From NCBI RefSeq assembly GCF_013410345.1, contig NZ_JACCFJ010000001.1, positions 1,835,001 through 1,899,000 of the forward strand: a stretch of 64,000 nucleotides of DNA, read 5' to 3'. A program made the position numbers and the translations under genes. Source of the DNA: Saccharopolyspora hordei (GTDB taxonomy: Bacteria; Actinomycetota; Actinomycetes; Mycobacteriales; Pseudonocardiaceae). The notes under the pieces were generated by a model that saw only the letters and a list, made by a program, of their open reading frames with translations, did no database searches and had not been told where the DNA came from. Positions 17,465 to 26,816 of this stretch are shown piece after piece; the first letter of the stretch is position 1, and each line of letters opens with the position of its first letter.

Positions 17465-17842
17465 ATGAGCACGACCTACGACGCGATCGGCGGCCGGCCG
17501 GCGCTGGAGGCGGTGGTGCCCGCCTTCTACGACAAGGTGCTGGCCGATGACGAGCTGGCGCCGTTCTTCGCCGGGACGAACATGTCCCGGCTGATCGGTC
17601 GCCAGGTCGAGTTCTTCGCCGCGGCACTGGGCGGGCCGGAGCCGTACCGGGGGCCGTCGATGCGGCAGGTCCACCAGGGCCGCGGCATCCGGCAGCGCCA
17701 CTTCGACCTGGTGGCCGGGCACCTGGCCGAGACGCTGCGGGAAGCGGGCGTCGCCGAGGAGCTGGTCGACGAGGTCCTGGCGGCGATCGCACCGCTGTCC
17801 CGCGAGATCGTCTCCGAGGAGCAGGAGCAGGTGGCGAGCTGA
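17465..17842 (+). CDS. Group I truncated haemoglobin
   Basis: A 125-residue 2-on-2 globin. It starts [34 protein letters not shown], the standard truncated-globin A-E region. [25 protein letters not shown] covers the E-helix and distal pocket, and [15 protein letters not shown] supplies the proximal F-helix histidine. Family members bind O2 and NO and can act as nitric-oxide dioxygenases. ATG at 17465 with GGAGG immediately upstream defines the start. It is convergent with the PPOX-fold gene, the two stop codons being separated by one base; no terminator hairpin is visible between them, so the transcripts probably overlap. Confidence 0.88.
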   Translation: MSTTYDAIGGRPALEAVVPAFYDKVLADDELAPFFAGTNMSRLIGRQVEFFAAALGGPEPYRGPSMRQVHQGRGIRQRHFDLVAGHLAETLREAGVAEELVDEVLAAIAPLSREIVSEEQEQVAS

Positions 17843-17843
17843 C

Positions 17844-18500
17844 TCACCCCGTCCAGCGGCGCTCGCGGACGTGGGACGGGACCTCGGTGCCGGGCGGCAG
17901 GTCCGGGTTCGGCACCGGCTCGCCCCACGACCGGCGCAGCGGCAGGACACCGGCCCACGCCGTCGCGGCCGCGACGTCCTCCGGGTCGTCGTTCGCCCCG
18001 CCCTCGCGCACCTTGACCGACGCCTCGCGCAGGTCCACCGCGACCACCGCGGTCGCCGCCAGCTCCTTGCGGTCCGGCTGCCGCGCGTGCTCCCACGAAC
18101 CCGGGGCGAGGTGCTCGGTGATCACCCGGAGCGCCCGCCAGACCTCGTCGGGGTCGGTGACCCGGCGAGCCCGGGAGTGGACCACCGCCGACCGGTAGTT
18201 GACCGAGTGGTGGAACAGCGAGCGCGCGTAGACGATCCCGTCGACCAGCGTCACGGTCACGCAGACCTCCGGTCGCTCGTCGGCCGCGCGCAGGCTGCGC
18301 GCACCGGTCGAGCCGTGCAGGTACAGCGTGTCGCCGTCGCGGCCGTAGGCGGTCGGCAGGACGCGCGGCGAGCCGTCGACCTGCATGCCCAGGTGGCAGA
18401 CGAGCCCGGCGTCCAGCACCGCGTGGAGGTCGGCGCGGTCGGTGCGGGCGCGGTGGGCGCCCCGGCGGATCGTGGACCGTTCAGTGGTGGAGAGATTCAC
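17844..18500 (-). CDS. Pyridoxamine 5'-phosphate oxidase-fold flavin-binding protein
   Basis: A 218-residue split-barrel protein. [40 protein letters not shown] is the characteristic N-terminal half (NimA/PNPOx-like), followed by [16 protein letters not shown] and the [14 protein letters not shown] strand. Such proteins bind FMN or F420 and often detoxify or reduce small molecules; true pyridoxamine-phosphate oxidase activity cannot be assumed. It is divergent from a MocR-type regulator, 59 bases apart. MocR (PdxR) proteins usually control neighbouring vitamin B6 or PLP-linked genes, which makes a B6-related role plausible. Confidence 0.82.
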   Translation of the reverse strand: MNLSTTERSTIRRGAHRARTDRADLHAVLDAGLVCHLGMQVDGSPRVLPTAYGRDGDTLYLHGSTGARSLRAADERPEVCVTVTLVDGIVYARSLFHHSVNYRSAVVHSRARRVTDPDEVWRALRVITEHLAPGSWEHARQPDRKELAATAVVAVDLREASVKVREGGANDDPEDVAAATAWAGVLPLRRSWGEPVPNPDLPPGTEVPSHVRERRWTG

Positions 18501-18559
18501 GCGACCAGGATCTTCCGCGGAGTGGCATCATCGAAGTGCCAATCGAGGAGAATCCTGGA
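18501..18559. promoter_or_regulatory. Divergent operator between the PPOX-fold gene and mocR
   Basis: In this 59-base gap TGGCA (18523-18527) and TGCCA (18537-18541) form an inverted repeat. AGTGCCA (18535-18541) and AATGCCA (18559-18565) are direct repeats 24 bases apart, the second overlapping the mocR start codon. Combined direct and inverted half-sites are known for MocR/PdxR regulators, so this is the likely autoregulatory operator. Confidence 0.5.
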
Positions 18560-19969
18560 ATGCCACATGCGGTCCCCGCGGCCAGCTCCCCGTTGCTGGA
18601 GCTCGCCATCGACCTGCGTCGCGACGACCCCCGCCCGCTCGCCGTCCAGCTCGCCGACGCGCTCCGGCACGCGGCCACCATCGGCCAGCTGCGCGGCGGC
18701 GACCGCCTGCCGTCGACCCGCGCGCTCGCGCGTCACCTGGCGGTGAGCCGCACGGTGACCGCCGCCGCCTACGAGCAGCTGCACGCCGAGGGCTGGATCG
18801 CCGGGCGGCACGGCTCGGGCACCTACGTCACGACCAGTCCTCCCGGCGCCGCGGCGGGGCCGCCGCACGGCGCCTCGGCGGGCACGCCCGAGGCGCAGGA
18901 GCCGGACGTGGTGCTGACCCCGGGGGTGCCGTGGGCCGGGGGCATCGACCGCGCGGCGTGGCGGCGGGCGTGGCGCGCGGCGGCCGACCTGGCACCGGAC
19001 TCCAGGCCGCACCGGGTCGGGGTCCCCGCGTACCGGGAGGCCGTCGTCGAGCACCTGCTGCGGCACCGCGGCCTCGTGCTCGGCGGGCTGACGGTCGACA
19101 ACGTGCTCGCCACCGGGGGCACCACCGCCGCCGTCATCGAGCTGGCCTCCGCCGTGCTGGAGCCGGGCGACGCCGTCGCGGTGGAGGAGCCCGGCTACCA
19201 GCGCGCCGTCGGCGCGCTGCGGTCGGTCGGGGCGCGGGTTGTGCCCGCGCGGGTGGACCACGCCGGGATCGTGGTCGACGCCATCCCGGAGGGCGTGCGC
19301 GCGGTCTACTGCTCCCCGGCGCACCAGTACCCGATCGGTGGGCGGTTGCCCGCGGAGCGGCGGATCGCGCTCGTCGAGCGGGCCCGCGCCGAGGGATGGC
19401 TGATCGTCGAGGACGACTACGACGGGGAGCTGCGCTACGACGTCGCGCCGCTGCCGGTGCTGGCCTCGATGGCCCCGGACGTCGTCGTCCACCTGGGCAC
19501 CACGAGCAAGATCCTCTCGCCGACGCTGGGCGTGGGCTGGATGCTCGCCCCCGACCGGGTGGCCACCGCGGTGGTCGAGCGCCGCGAGCGCACCGGCACG
19601 GGCCCGGCCGCCGCGGGCCAGCGCGTGCTGGCGGAGTTCGCCCGCAACGGGGACCTCGGACGCCACCTGCGCCGGCTGCGGCGCGAGCTCTCGCAGCGCC
19701 GGGCGCTCGTGGTGGACGGCCTGGCGGCCGAGGGCGTGGAGGTGTTCGGCGACCGGGCCGGTGCGCACGTCGTGCTGCCCCTGCCGGACGCCGAGACCGA
19801 GCAGCGCGTGGTCGCCGAGGCGGCGGAGGAGGGGCTCGTGCTCGACGGGCTGAAGCGGCACCACTGCGGCCCCCAGCAGTGGTTCGGCCTGGCGCTCGGT
19901 TACGCCGCGTGCGCGCGCGAGGACCTGGCCCGGGCGCTGCCGGTCATCGCCCGGGTCTGCCGCGCCTGA
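18560..19969 (+). CDS. MocR-type (PdxR-like) GntR/aminotransferase fusion regulator
   Basis: A 469-residue chimeric regulator. Residues about 10-85 form a GntR winged helix ([20 protein letters not shown], recognition in [25 protein letters not shown]). Residues about 115-465 form a fold-type I aminotransferase domain with the PLP lysine at K317 ([17 protein letters not shown]) and the [10 protein letters not shown] cofactor contact. MocR proteins sense PLP or an amino-acid adduct and switch neighbouring genes. ATG at 18560 was chosen for GAGGAG (18545-18550) 9 bases upstream; a GTG at 18536 is also in frame. It is divergent from the PPOX-fold gene, its presumed target. Confidence 0.92.
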   Translation: MPHAVPAASSPLLELAIDLRRDDPRPLAVQLADALRHAATIGQLRGGDRLPSTRALARHLAVSRTVTAAAYEQLHAEGWIAGRHGSGTYVTTSPPGAAAGPPHGASAGTPEAQEPDVVLTPGVPWAGGIDRAAWRRAWRAAADLAPDSRPHRVGVPAYREAVVEHLLRHRGLVLGGLTVDNVLATGGTTAAVIELASAVLEPGDAVAVEEPGYQRAVGALRSVGARVVPARVDHAGIVVDAIPEGVRAVYCSPAHQYPIGGRLPAERRIALVERARAEGWLIVEDDYDGELRYDVAPLPVLASMAPDVVVHLGTTSKILSPTLGVGWMLAPDRVATAVVERRERTGTGPAAAGQRVLAEFARNGDLGRHLRRLRRELSQRRALVVDGLAAEGVEVFGDRAGAHVVLPLPDAETEQRVVAEAAEEGLVLDGLKRHHCGPQQWFGLALGYAACAREDLARALPVIARVCRA

Positions 19970-20100
19970 GGTCGCGGTCCCGCAGCCGTGGCACCCCCGC
20001 CCGCGGAGCGGAACCACGTGGTCGCGCAGCGTGTCCGGCGGTGGTCGGGCGGCCGCAGGTTGTGGAACGGCGGGCGCGCCGGACAGGTATGGTCCGGCGC

Positions 20101-21192
20101 ATGACACAGCGCAAGACCCGGGTGGCGGTCGTCTTCGGCGGACGCAGTACCGAACACGGCATCTCCTGCGTCTCCGCGGGCAGCGTGCTCGCGCACCTGG
20201 ACCGTGAACGCTTCGAGATCGTGCCCGTCGGCATCACGCGAGAAGGCGCGTGGGTGCTGGGCACTGACGACCCGAAGCAGCTGGAGATCCGCGACCGCCG
20301 GGAACCCGAGGTCGCGCCCGGCACCGCCGTCGCGCTGCCCGGCGACCCCACGCGCCGCGACCTGGTGCTGCTGGGTCCGGAGCGGGGCGGCGAGGTGCTG
20401 TCCGGGGTCGACGTGGTCTTCCCGGTGCTGCACGGCGCTTTCGGGGAGGACGGCACCATCCAGGGCCTGCTGGAGATGGCCGACGTGCCCTACGTGGGGC
20501 CCGGGGTGCTCTCCAGCGCGGTGTCGATGGACAAGGAGTACGCCAAGAAGCTGCTCGCCGCGGAGGGGCTGTCGGTCGGCCGCTACGAGGTGCTGCGCCG
20601 CGGTCAGTCCTCACTGGACGACGAGCGGCGGGAGCGGCTCGGGCTGCCGGTGTTCGTCAAGCCCGCGCGCGCCGGCTCGTCGCTGGGCATCAGCAAGGTC
20701 ACCGACTGGGCCGAGCTGGACGCCGCGATCGCGGAGGCGCGGCGCACCGACCCCAAGGTGATCATCGAGGCCGCGGTGACCGGGCGCGAGATCGAGTGCG
20801 GCGTCCTGGAGTTCCCAGACGGCCGCGTCGAGGCCTCGCAGCCCGCCGAGCTGCGCGTGACCGGGAAGACCGACTGGTACGACTTCGAGGCCAAGTACTT
20901 CGACGACGTCACCGAGTTCGACCTCCCGGCCAAGCTCGGTGACGACACGACCGAGGAGCTGCGCTCCAGCGCCGTGCGCGCCTTCCACGCGCTGGAGTGC
21001 CAGGGCCTGGCGCGGGTGGACTTCTTCCTCGCCGAGGACGGCGAGCTGATCGTCAACGAGGTCAACACCATGCCGGGCTTCACGGACATCTCGCTGTTCC
21101 CGCGGATGTGGGCGCACAGCGGCGTGGACTACCAGACGCTGCTGAGCACGCTCATCGACACGGCCATCGCCCGCGGCACCGGCCTGCGCTGA
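20101..21192 (+). CDS. ddl: D-alanine--D-alanine ligase
   Basis: A 363-residue ATP-grasp ligase that joins two D-alanines for peptidoglycan precursors. [20 protein letters not shown] near residue 10 is the N-terminal signature; [19 protein letters not shown] is the ATP-grasp P-loop region; and [19 protein letters not shown] near residue 320 carries the Mg ligands and D-Ala-binding loop. The long open frame upstream is a compositional artefact over mocR. ATG at 20101 was chosen; an in-frame ATG at 20089 (MVRR) also exists, and neither has a strong ribosome site. M. tuberculosis ddlA (Rv2981c) sits in the same order relative to gpsA and thiL. Confidence 0.96.
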   Translation: MTQRKTRVAVVFGGRSTEHGISCVSAGSVLAHLDRERFEIVPVGITREGAWVLGTDDPKQLEIRDRREPEVAPGTAVALPGDPTRRDLVLLGPERGGEVLSGVDVVFPVLHGAFGEDGTIQGLLEMADVPYVGPGVLSSAVSMDKEYAKKLLAAEGLSVGRYEVLRRGQSSLDDERRERLGLPVFVKPARAGSSLGISKVTDWAELDAAIAEARRTDPKVIIEAAVTGREIECGVLEFPDGRVEASQPAELRVTGKTDWYDFEAKYFDDVTEFDLPAKLGDDTTEELRSSAVRAFHALECQGLARVDFFLAEDGELIVNEVNTMPGFTDISLFPRMWAHSGVDYQTLLSTLIDTAIARGTGLR

Positions 21193-21195
21193 CGC

Positions 21196-21232
21196 GGACG
21201 GCCCCGGCTCCGCGGTGGAGCCGGGGCCGTCC
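21196..21232. terminator. Bidirectional terminator between ddl and the DUF3515 gene
   Basis: A perfect 16-bp stem (21196-21211 with 21217-21232) with a 5-base loop lies 4 bases after the ddl stop and 6 bases beyond the stop of the convergent DUF3515 gene. Confidence 0.8.
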
Positions 21233-21237
21233 GGGTG

Positions 21238-21825
21238 TCAGGGGAAGACCGGTCGCTTCGGCAGCGTGTCGCGCAGGAGCGCCGAGAGGTCCTGCAGCGG
21301 TCCGGTCCCGGTGCCCCCGGGGACGGTGAGCGCGACGTAGACCGGCCGGTCGACCGCGAGCCACGAGGTGTCGCCGCCCTGGTCGATCTTCAGCCAGCTC
21401 ACCCCGGAGACGTCCACCAGCTGCGCGGTGGGCGTCAGCTCGGCGGGGGCGTCGATGCCGCACCGCACCGTGATCGGGTCGTGGGCGGCGTCGCCCCAGG
21501 CGACGGTCGCCGCGGGCGCCGGCTGCGCCAGCTCCCGGCGCGGGACCGGGGCGCCGCCGACCACCAGCTGCTGGGGCAGCGCACCGGTGACCGCCGCGCA
21601 CTCGGGCGATCCCGCCTCCGGGGCGGGGATCGGGGCGAGCGCGAGCGGGCCCGTCCGGCGGGCCTCCACGGCGGCGTGCGCGGCCTGCTGCTCCTGCCGG
21701 GAGGTGTACCAGCCGTACGTGCCGATGCCGGCGACAGCCAGGGCGAGGACAGCTCCGAGCGTGATCGCCACGATCAACACCGGCCGGGGCACTCCGGTCG
21801 CTGATTGGTGAACCACGTCGTCCAC
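21238..21825 (-). CDS. DUF3515 family membrane-anchored protein
   Basis: A 195-residue protein of unknown function. After a short cytoplasmic head, residues about 15-37 (VLIVAITLGAVLALAVAGIG) form one transmembrane helix; the rest is a probable extracytoplasmic domain with one Cys pair (PECAAV and VRCGID, about 60 residues apart) and the DISWLKIDQGG-like strand VSGVSWLKIDQGGDTSWLA. Pattern and position (beside ddl and thiL) fit the DUF3515 family conserved in Actinobacteria. The start is uncertain: GTG at 21825 was chosen, but ATG at 21855 and GTG at 21816 are also in frame and none has a clear ribosome site. Confidence 0.75.
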   Translation of the reverse strand: MDDVVHQSATGVPRPVLIVAITLGAVLALAVAGIGTYGWYTSRQEQQAAHAAVEARRTGPLALAPIPAPEAGSPECAAVTGALPQQLVVGGAPVPRRELAQPAPAATVAWGDAAHDPITVRCGIDAPAELTPTAQLVDVSGVSWLKIDQGGDTSWLAVDRPVYVALTVPGGTGTGPLQDLSALLRDTLPKRPVFP

Positions 21826-21888
21826 TACAACACGGCCGCCGGTCCCGCAGGACACCGGGCCGTCCGCACCGTCCGGTGCGTCACCTGG

Positions 21889-22122
21889 TCACAGGTGCAC
21901 GACCGGACACGTGAGGGTCCGGGTGATGCCCTCCACGTTCTGGATCTTGGCGACGACCATCTTGCCGAGCACGTCGACGTTCTCCGCCTCGGCGCGGACG
22001 ATGACGTCGTACGGACCGGTGACGTCCTCGGCGCTGATGACGCCCGGGAAGTCCTTGATCTCGCCGGCCACGGCGGCGGCCTTGCCGACTTCGGTCTGGA
22101 CGAGGATGTAAGCCTGAACCAC
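21889..22122 (-). CDS. Stand-alone Lrp/AsnC ligand-binding (RAM) domain protein
   Basis: A 77-residue protein consisting only of the beta-alpha-beta-beta-alpha-beta RAM domain: VQAYILVQTEVGKAAAVAGEIKD, PGVISAEDVTGPYDVIVRAEA, and VEGITRTLTCPVV. It lacks the DNA-binding helix-turn-helix of full Lrp proteins. Such single-domain proteins oligomerise and bind amino acids and are thought to modulate Lrp-like regulators or enzymes. It is a conserved neighbour of thiL in actinomycetes. It is divergent from thiL, the gap being 96 bases. Confidence 0.88.
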   Translation of the reverse strand: MVQAYILVQTEVGKAAAVAGEIKDFPGVISAEDVTGPYDVIVRAEAENVDVLGKMVVAKIQNVEGITRTLTCPVVHL

Positions 22123-22218
22123 GGCGTGCCCCTTCGTGTTGCCGATGTGCTCGGGTAGGAAACTGGCAGAAAGCTACCTCATCGGACCGAGCGGATGCTC
22201 AAGGAAGGAAGGTCCCAG

Positions 22219-23184
22219 TTGGGTCCTGATCCGTCGCAGGACGCACAGACCGTTTCCCAGTTGGGTGAGTTCGGTCTCATCGAGCAGGTGACGGCGGGAC
22301 GCGAGCAGTCACCCGGCACCCTCCTCGGGCCCGGGGACGACGCCGCGGTCCTGCGGGCACCCGACGGGCGCGTCGTGGCCACCACGGACGTGCTCGTCGA
22401 GCAGGTGCACTTCCGTCTCGACTGGTCAACGCCGCACCAGGTGGGGCGCAAGGCCGTGGCCGTGAACCTCTCCGACATCGCCGCCATGGGTGCGGTGCCC
22501 ACCGGTGTGCTGGTCGGGCTGGGCTGCCCGCCGGACCTGCCGAGCAGCGTCGCCGAGGAGCTCGTCGGCGGCATGTGGGAGGAAGCACAGCAGGTCGGCA
22601 TCGGCGTCGTCGGCGGGGACATGGTGTCGGCCTCGTCACTGACGATCTCCGTCACAGCGCTCGGGGACCTGCAGGGCCGGGAGCCGGTGACCCGCTCCGG
22701 GGCCCGCCCCGGCGACGTGGTCGCGGTGGCCGGACGGCTGGGCTGGTCGGCGGCGGGCCTGGCCGTGCTGGGCCGCGGGTTCCGCTCGCCCGTCGCGGTC
22801 GTGGGCGCGCACCGCGTGCCGGAACCGCCGTACGCGGCGGGACCGCAGGCCGCGCTGGCCGGCGCGACGTCCATGATGGACGTCTCCGACGGGCTGCTGT
22901 CCGACCTCGGCCACATCGCGGCGGCCTCGGAGGTCGCCATCGACGTGCGCACCGAACAGGTGGAGGTGCCGCAGCGGCTGAGCGAGGTGGCGTCCGCGCT
23001 CGGCGCCGACGCCCGGCACTGGGTGCTCACCGGCGGCGAGGACCAGGCCCTGGTCGCGACGTTCCCGGCCGACCGGGAGCTGCCGGAGGGCTGGCGCGCG
23101 ATCGGCGCGGTCGCCGAGGGCTCGGGCGTCACGGTGGACGGCTTCACCTACGAGGGCCCGAGCGGCTGGGAGCACTGGCGCTAG
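22219..23184 (+). CDS. thiL: Thiamine-monophosphate kinase
   Basis: A 321-residue PurM-like kinase that phosphorylates thiamine phosphate to thiamine pyrophosphate. LGEFGLIEQV near the start, GPGDDAAVL (ATP/Mg-binding), ATTDVLVEQVHF, the MMDVSDGLLSDLGHIA block near residue 230 and the TGGEDQALVATF C-terminal motif are family signatures. The likely start is TTG at 22219, since AAGGAAGG (22205-22212) lies 6 bases upstream; an in-frame ATG at 22195 would add eight residues upstream of this ribosome site. No TPP riboswitch was seen. It is convergent with the MHS transporter and shares a bidirectional terminator with it. Confidence 0.94.
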   Translation: MGPDPSQDAQTVSQLGEFGLIEQVTAGREQSPGTLLGPGDDAAVLRAPDGRVVATTDVLVEQVHFRLDWSTPHQVGRKAVAVNLSDIAAMGAVPTGVLVGLGCPPDLPSSVAEELVGGMWEEAQQVGIGVVGGDMVSASSLTISVTALGDLQGREPVTRSGARPGDVVAVAGRLGWSAAGLAVLGRGFRSPVAVVGAHRVPEPPYAAGPQAALAGATSMMDVSDGLLSDLGHIAAASEVAIDVRTEQVEVPQRLSEVASALGADARHWVLTGGEDQALVATFPADRELPEGWRAIGAVAEGSGVTVDGFTYEGPSGWEHWR

Positions 23185-23193
23185 GCGGACGAC

Positions 23194-23229
23194 GAGGGCC
23201 CCGGCGCGCCGCAGCGCACCGGGGCCCTC
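23194..23229. terminator. Bidirectional terminator between thiL and the MHS transporter
   Basis: An 11-bp perfect stem GAGGGCCCCGG/CCGGGGCCCTC (23194-23204 with 23219-23229) with a 14-base loop sits in the 57-base gap between the two convergent stop codons. Confidence 0.75.
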
Positions 23230-23241
23230 CGCGTGGATCCG

Positions 23242-24576
23242 TCAGCTCGCCGAGGAACCCGCCGGGGACGGCGCGTCCTGCATCAGCGGCTGGCGTGCGG
23301 TCTCCTTCATCAGCAGGATCGGGATCAGGGCCACGACCGCCGCGCCCATCACGTAGTACGCCGGGAAGAAGGTGTTCCCGGTGCTCTTCACGACGGCGTC
23401 GTTGACCAGCGGAGCGGTCCCGCCGAAGAGCGCGGTGGAGATGTTGTAGCCGACGGAGAAGGCCGCATAGCGGACCTTGGTCGGGAACATCGCGGGCAGC
23501 GTCGAGGCCAGCGGGCCGATCAGCTGCACGTGCCCGATCGCCAGCAGCCCCAGACCGCAGAGCGTGGTGAGCACGGTGCCCTGCGCGATGAGCAAGAACG
23601 CGGGGATCGGCAGCACGATGAAGCAGATCGCCGCGGACAGGAACAGCGGCTTGCGGCCGACGCGGTCGGACAGGGCGCCCACCGGCGTGATGATCACCAT
23701 CATGAACAGCACGGTGAGCAGCAGCGGGACGAGCACCTGGTACTCCTGACCGTCCTCCACGTGGAGCGTGTCCTTCAGGTACGTCTCCATGTAGGTCAGG
23801 ATCGTGTAGTTGGCGATGTTGATCAGGACGACGATGCCCATCAGGATCAACAGCTGCCGCCACCAGCCCTTGACCAGGTCCTTCAGCGGCGACTTGGCGA
23901 CCTGGTGGGTGGCCTCCAGCTGCTTGAACGCCGGCGTGTCCTCCAGCTTGGAGCGCAGGTAGAGACCGACGCCGCCGAGCGGACCGGCGATCAGGAACGG
24001 GATCCGCCAGCCCCAGCTCTCCATCGAGGCGCTGTCCAGGTTCAAGATCAGGATTGTCGGCACCAGGGCACCGAAACCGAATCCGGTCAGGGTGCCGAAT
24101 TCCAGCCAGCTGCCCCAGAACCCGCGCTTGCGGTCCGGCGCGTACTCGGCGATGTAGGTCGCCGCGCCACCGTATTCGCCACCGGTGGAGAAGCCCTGCA
24201 ACAAGCGGCACAGCAGCAACAGCATCGGCGCGAAGATCCCGATGGTGCCGTACGTGGGCAACAAGCCGATGACGAATGTGGAGCCCGACATGAGCAGGAT
24301 GGTCAGCGCGAGCACCTTCTGCCGCCCGATGCGGTCGCCCAGCGGGCCGAAGAACAGGCTGCCCAGCGGCCGGAACAGGAACGAGATGGCGAAGACGCCG
24401 AACGCGGAGACCGTCTCCAACGGACCGGGGAAGAACTGGTGACCGACGTAGACCGCGACGTAGGCGTATACGCCGAAGTCGTACCACTCCGTGCAGTTCC
24501 CGATGGCAGCGGCGCCGACGGCGCGGCGCAGCAGTGATCGCTGCTCGGGTGATGTTTCGGTTTCCTGCGAAGTCAT
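23242..24576 (-). CDS. MFS transporter, metabolite:H+ symporter (MHS/ProP-like) family
   Basis: A 444-residue protein with about 12 hydrophobic helices. [19 protein letters not shown] at the first helix is the diagnostic MHS start, [17 protein letters not shown] is the MFS loop 2-3 motif, [23 protein letters not shown] is helix 4-5, and [14 protein letters not shown] is the repeated motif in the second half. The family (ProP, KgtP, ShiA, citrate transporters) imports organic acids or osmoprotectants with protons; the substrate is unknown. ATG at 24576 was preferred over the in-frame upstream GTG at 24630, since GGAGGTG lies about 12 bases before it. The region upstream contains a CRP-like site that could link it to carbon state. 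Confidence 0.9.
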   Translation of the reverse strand: MTSQETETSPEQRSLLRRAVGAAAIGNCTEWYDFGVYAYVAVYVGHQFFPGPLETVSAFGVFAISFLFRPLGSLFFGPLGDRIGRQKVLALTILLMSGSTFVIGLLPTYGTIGIFAPMLLLLCRLLQGFSTGGEYGGAATYIAEYAPDRKRGFWGSWLEFGTLTGFGFGALVPTILILNLDSASMESWGWRIPFLIAGPLGGVGLYLRSKLEDTPAFKQLEATHQVAKSPLKDLVKGWWRQLLILMGIVVLINIANYTILTYMETYLKDTLHVEDGQEYQVLVPLLLTVLFMMVIITPVGALSDRVGRKPLFLSAAICFIVLPIPAFLLIAQGTVLTTLCGLGLLAIGHVQLIGPLASTLPAMFPTKVRYAAFSVGYNISTALFGGTAPLVNDAVVKSTGNTFFPAYYVMGAAVVALIPILLMKETARQPLMQDAPSPAGSSAS

Positions 24577-24865
24577 GAGTTTGCGGCCCACCTCCGGGTC
24601 ATGTCGTCCACGGCCGTGGTCGATCGACAACTTCGCCAGAACCTAGCCGAGTGGCCTGGGGTAGGCCACCAAATGGACGTGATCGACGCTTTCCCATGAT
24701 ATTTCCTTTATTCGGGCGGGCACCGTTCCGCGCGCCGGATCGGCCTCGCCGCGGGGTCCGGATTTGACAGCCGAATTCGCCGGGTGACAGGCGAAAATGC
24801 CCCCTTCGTGTGCGGTTCGGCTACGGGGGGTGGGCAAAATCGCAGCGCGTGTTACATCCGTCGTG

Positions 24866-24881
24866 TGTGACGTGCATCACG
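24866..24881. promoter_or_regulatory. CRP-like binding site in the MHS transporter-ung intergenic region
   Basis: TGTGA-CGTGCA-TCACG matches the CRP/Cmr consensus TGTGA-N6-TCACA at 9 of 10 defined positions. It lies 69 bases before the ung start and about 290 bases upstream of the transporter start, in a 373-base divergent gap (24577-24949) with no visible gene. The regulated promoter could be either. Confidence 0.55.
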
Positions 24882-24949
24882 CTTGCTCATGGTACGGGGG
24901 TTGCGGGGGTGGCGGTGGGTGATCTCGGCGGCTCGCTAAGGTGCTCGGC

Positions 24950-25624
24950 ATGACCGCGCGTCCCCTGCACGAACTCGTCGAGGCCGGCTGGGCGGAAGCG
25001 CTCGCCCCGGTCGCCGAGCGGGTCAAGGCCATGGGCGAGTTCCTGCGCGCCGAGGTCGCCGCGGGACGGCGGTACCTCCCGGCGCCCGAGCACGTGCTGC
25101 GCGCCTTCCAGCAACCGTTCCACGACGTGCGGGTGCTCATCGTCGGGCAGGACCCGTACCCCACGCCCGGGCACCCGGTGGGGCTGAGCTTCTCGGTGGC
25201 CCCCGGCGTCGCGCCGCCGCGCAGCCTGGTCAACATCTTCCGCGAGTACGTCGACGACCTCGGCCACCCGATGCCCAGCAGCGGCGACCTCACGCCCTGG
25301 ACCGAGCGCGGGGTGCTGCTGCTCAACCGGAGCCTGACGGTCGAGCCCCGCAAGCCCGGGTCGCACCGCGGCAAGGGCTGGGAGGAGGTCACCGCGCAGG
25401 CCATCCGCGCGCTGGCCGCGCGGGAGGCGCCGCTGGTGGCCATCCTGTGGGGTCGCGACGCGCGCGACCTCCGGCCGCTCATGCCGGGCGTGGCCTGCGT
25501 CGAATCACCGCACCCCAGCCCGATGTCGGCCGACCGCGGGTTCTTCGGCTCGCGGCCGTTCAGCCGGGCCAACGAGCTGCTGGCCGCCCAGGGCGCCGAC
25601 CCGATCGACTGGAAGCTGCCGTAA
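24950..25624 (+). CDS. ung: Uracil-DNA glycosylase (family 1)
   Basis: A 224-residue base-excision repair enzyme that removes uracil from DNA, important in a GC-rich genome prone to cytosine deamination. The water-activating motif is [10 protein letters not shown] with Asp68, the uracil-binding block is [11 protein letters not shown], and the minor-groove intercalation loop is HPSPMS with His188. ATG at 24950 is preceded by AAGGTG; the GTG at 24941 is in frame but overlaps that ribosome site. Mycobacterial ung (Rv2976c) likewise adjoins thiL and the DAK2/recG genes. It is divergent from the MHS transporter. Confidence 0.96.
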   Translation: MTARPLHELVEAGWAEALAPVAERVKAMGEFLRAEVAAGRRYLPAPEHVLRAFQQPFHDVRVLIVGQDPYPTPGHPVGLSFSVAPGVAPPRSLVNIFREYVDDLGHPMPSSGDLTPWTERGVLLLNRSLTVEPRKPGSHRGKGWEEVTAQAIRALAAREAPLVAILWGRDARDLRPLMPGVACVESPHPSPMSADRGFFGSRPFSRANELLAAQGADPIDWKLP

Positions 25625-25722
25625 CCGCGTCATCGCTGGTCGCCTGCGGTGGACCTGGTCAGCGGCCAGTCGTACATTGGCCCTTGCCGGACGTTGCGCT
25701 CGAGGGCGGAAGAAGGCTCGTC

Positions 25723-26307
25723 ATGGGAGCCGACCGGAGGACCAGCGGCCTGCGGTGCCTGATCCGCAAGGCCTTCCCCGGCGCGAACCCGTTGCGCCGG
25801 CGCACCGACCTCTTCGAGCCGATCGCGCTCCTGTTCGTCGTGCTCGTCGTGGCCCTCACCGCGGTGCAGGCCTGCGTGGTGGCGCAGCAGGAGCTGGACC
25901 GCCGCCTCGCCGTGGTCCAGCACGAGCAGGCCACCAAGCACCAGGTGGTGGCCTCGGTGGTGGACGAGCTGCCCGGGAAGACCGCGCGCCAACGGCCGGT
26001 CGTGGTGAAGTGGGGCGAACCGCCCGAGGAGCGGTCCGCGGTGGTCCAGCTGCCGTCCGCGGTCCCCGCCACCGGCCCGCTGCAGGTGTGGGTCGACGAC
26101 CGCCAGCGGGTGACCACGCCGCCGCTCACCCGGGCTGAGGCCACCCAGGCGGCCGGGGTGGCCGGGGCGAGCGTCGTGCTCGGCTCAGCGCTGGTGACCA
26201 CCCTCCTGCTGCTGGGCGCCCGCGCGTGGGTGCAGCACCGCAGGCTGCTGGCCTGGGAAGTCGAGTGGGCGAGGGTCGAGCCGCAGTGGCGCGACCACGC
26301 CTCGTAG
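25723..26307 (+). CDS. Rv1733c-like two-helix membrane protein
   Basis: A 194-residue protein with an N-terminal transmembrane helix (residues about 33-55, IALLFVVLVVALTAVQACVV), a roughly 90-residue extracytoplasmic segment rich in Val/Gln with the VKWGEPPEERS stretch, and a second helix (residues about 147-168). The NPLRRRTDLFEP sequence just before helix 1 is characteristic of the Rv1733c family of mycobacterial and actinomycete membrane proteins, whose function is unknown. ATG at 25723 with AAGAAGG upstream was chosen. It sits between ung and rpmB and ends at a bidirectional hairpin. Confidence 0.75.
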   Translation: MGADRRTSGLRCLIRKAFPGANPLRRRTDLFEPIALLFVVLVVALTAVQACVVAQQELDRRLAVVQHEQATKHQVVASVVDELPGKTARQRPVVVKWGEPPEERSAVVQLPSAVPATGPLQVWVDDRQRVTTPPLTRAEATQAAGVAGASVVLGSALVTTLLLLGARAWVQHRRLLAWEVEWARVEPQWRDHAS

Positions 26308-26326
26308 CGCGGCCCGAGAAGCAGAA

Positions 26327-26354
26327 GACCCCGAGGTGCCCGCACCCCGGGGTC
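26327..26354. terminator. Bidirectional terminator before rpmB end
   Basis: GACCCCG/CGGGGTC outer stem (26327-26333 with 26348-26354) continues through one mismatch into GGTGC/GCACC. It lies between the convergent membrane-protein gene and rpmB. Confidence 0.6.
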
Positions 26355-26372
26355 GTTGCACGCTGTGCGCGT

Positions 26373-26564
26373 TCAGCCGCGGACGACCTTGCCGGCCTTG
26401 AGGCAGGAGGTGCACGCGTTGATGCGCTTGCGCTGCGAGAGACCGATCTTGGCGTGGACGGTCTGGATGTTCGGGTTCCACCGGCGACGAGTCTTCCGGT
26501 GGGAGTGCGAGACCGAGTTGCCGAAGCCAGGTCCCTTGCCGCAGACGTCGCAGACGGCAGCCAC
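26373..26564 (-). CDS. rpmB: 50S ribosomal protein L28 (zinc-binding C+ form)
   Basis: A 63-residue ribosomal protein, with [20 protein letters not shown] and RRRWNPNIQ as the L28 signature. Cys5, Cys8, Cys51 and Cys54 form a complete zinc ribbon, so this is the C+ form; actinomycetes usually carry a cysteine-free paralogue elsewhere under Zur control. GTG at 26564 was chosen over the GTG at 26573 because AAGGGG lies at proper distance only from the former, giving the standard VAAVCDVCG start. It is divergent from the DAK2 kinase, as in mycobacteria. Confidence 0.95.
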   Translation of the reverse strand: MAAVCDVCGKGPGFGNSVSHSHRKTRRRWNPNIQTVHAKIGLSQRKRINACTSCLKAGKVVRG

Positions 26565-26816
26565 GTCAGACACCCCTTACTTTGCTTGACGGTTACAGCG
26601 ATGAGAGCCACGCAAGCGACCCCCACTTGCGTGAGAGCTTGCTGTTCACCGCCGTTGGCGGCGGCCTGAGCCCGGGACTTCCGCGCCCGGGGTCATCGCC
26701 GCCCTGGGACCGGATCAGTGTAGCCCACCGCCGGGTCCCCCTCCGGCGGTGGGGGCGCCCCGCTGCGGGCAGCCGATAGTCTCGGGCGGGTTCGATCGTA
26801 GGAGGGAGTCCGGTTG

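Noticed and set aside
18385..20100. In-frame upstream extension of ddl across mocR, which would give a 935-aa protein
   Set aside because: The extension is Arg/Ala/Gly low-complexity sequence read in the wrong frame of the MocR gene; the D-Ala ligase fold starts at 20101.
22123..22218. TPP riboswitch before thiL
   Set aside because: The gap is only 96 bases and lacks the conserved CUGAGA and ACCUGA elements of the thi-box.
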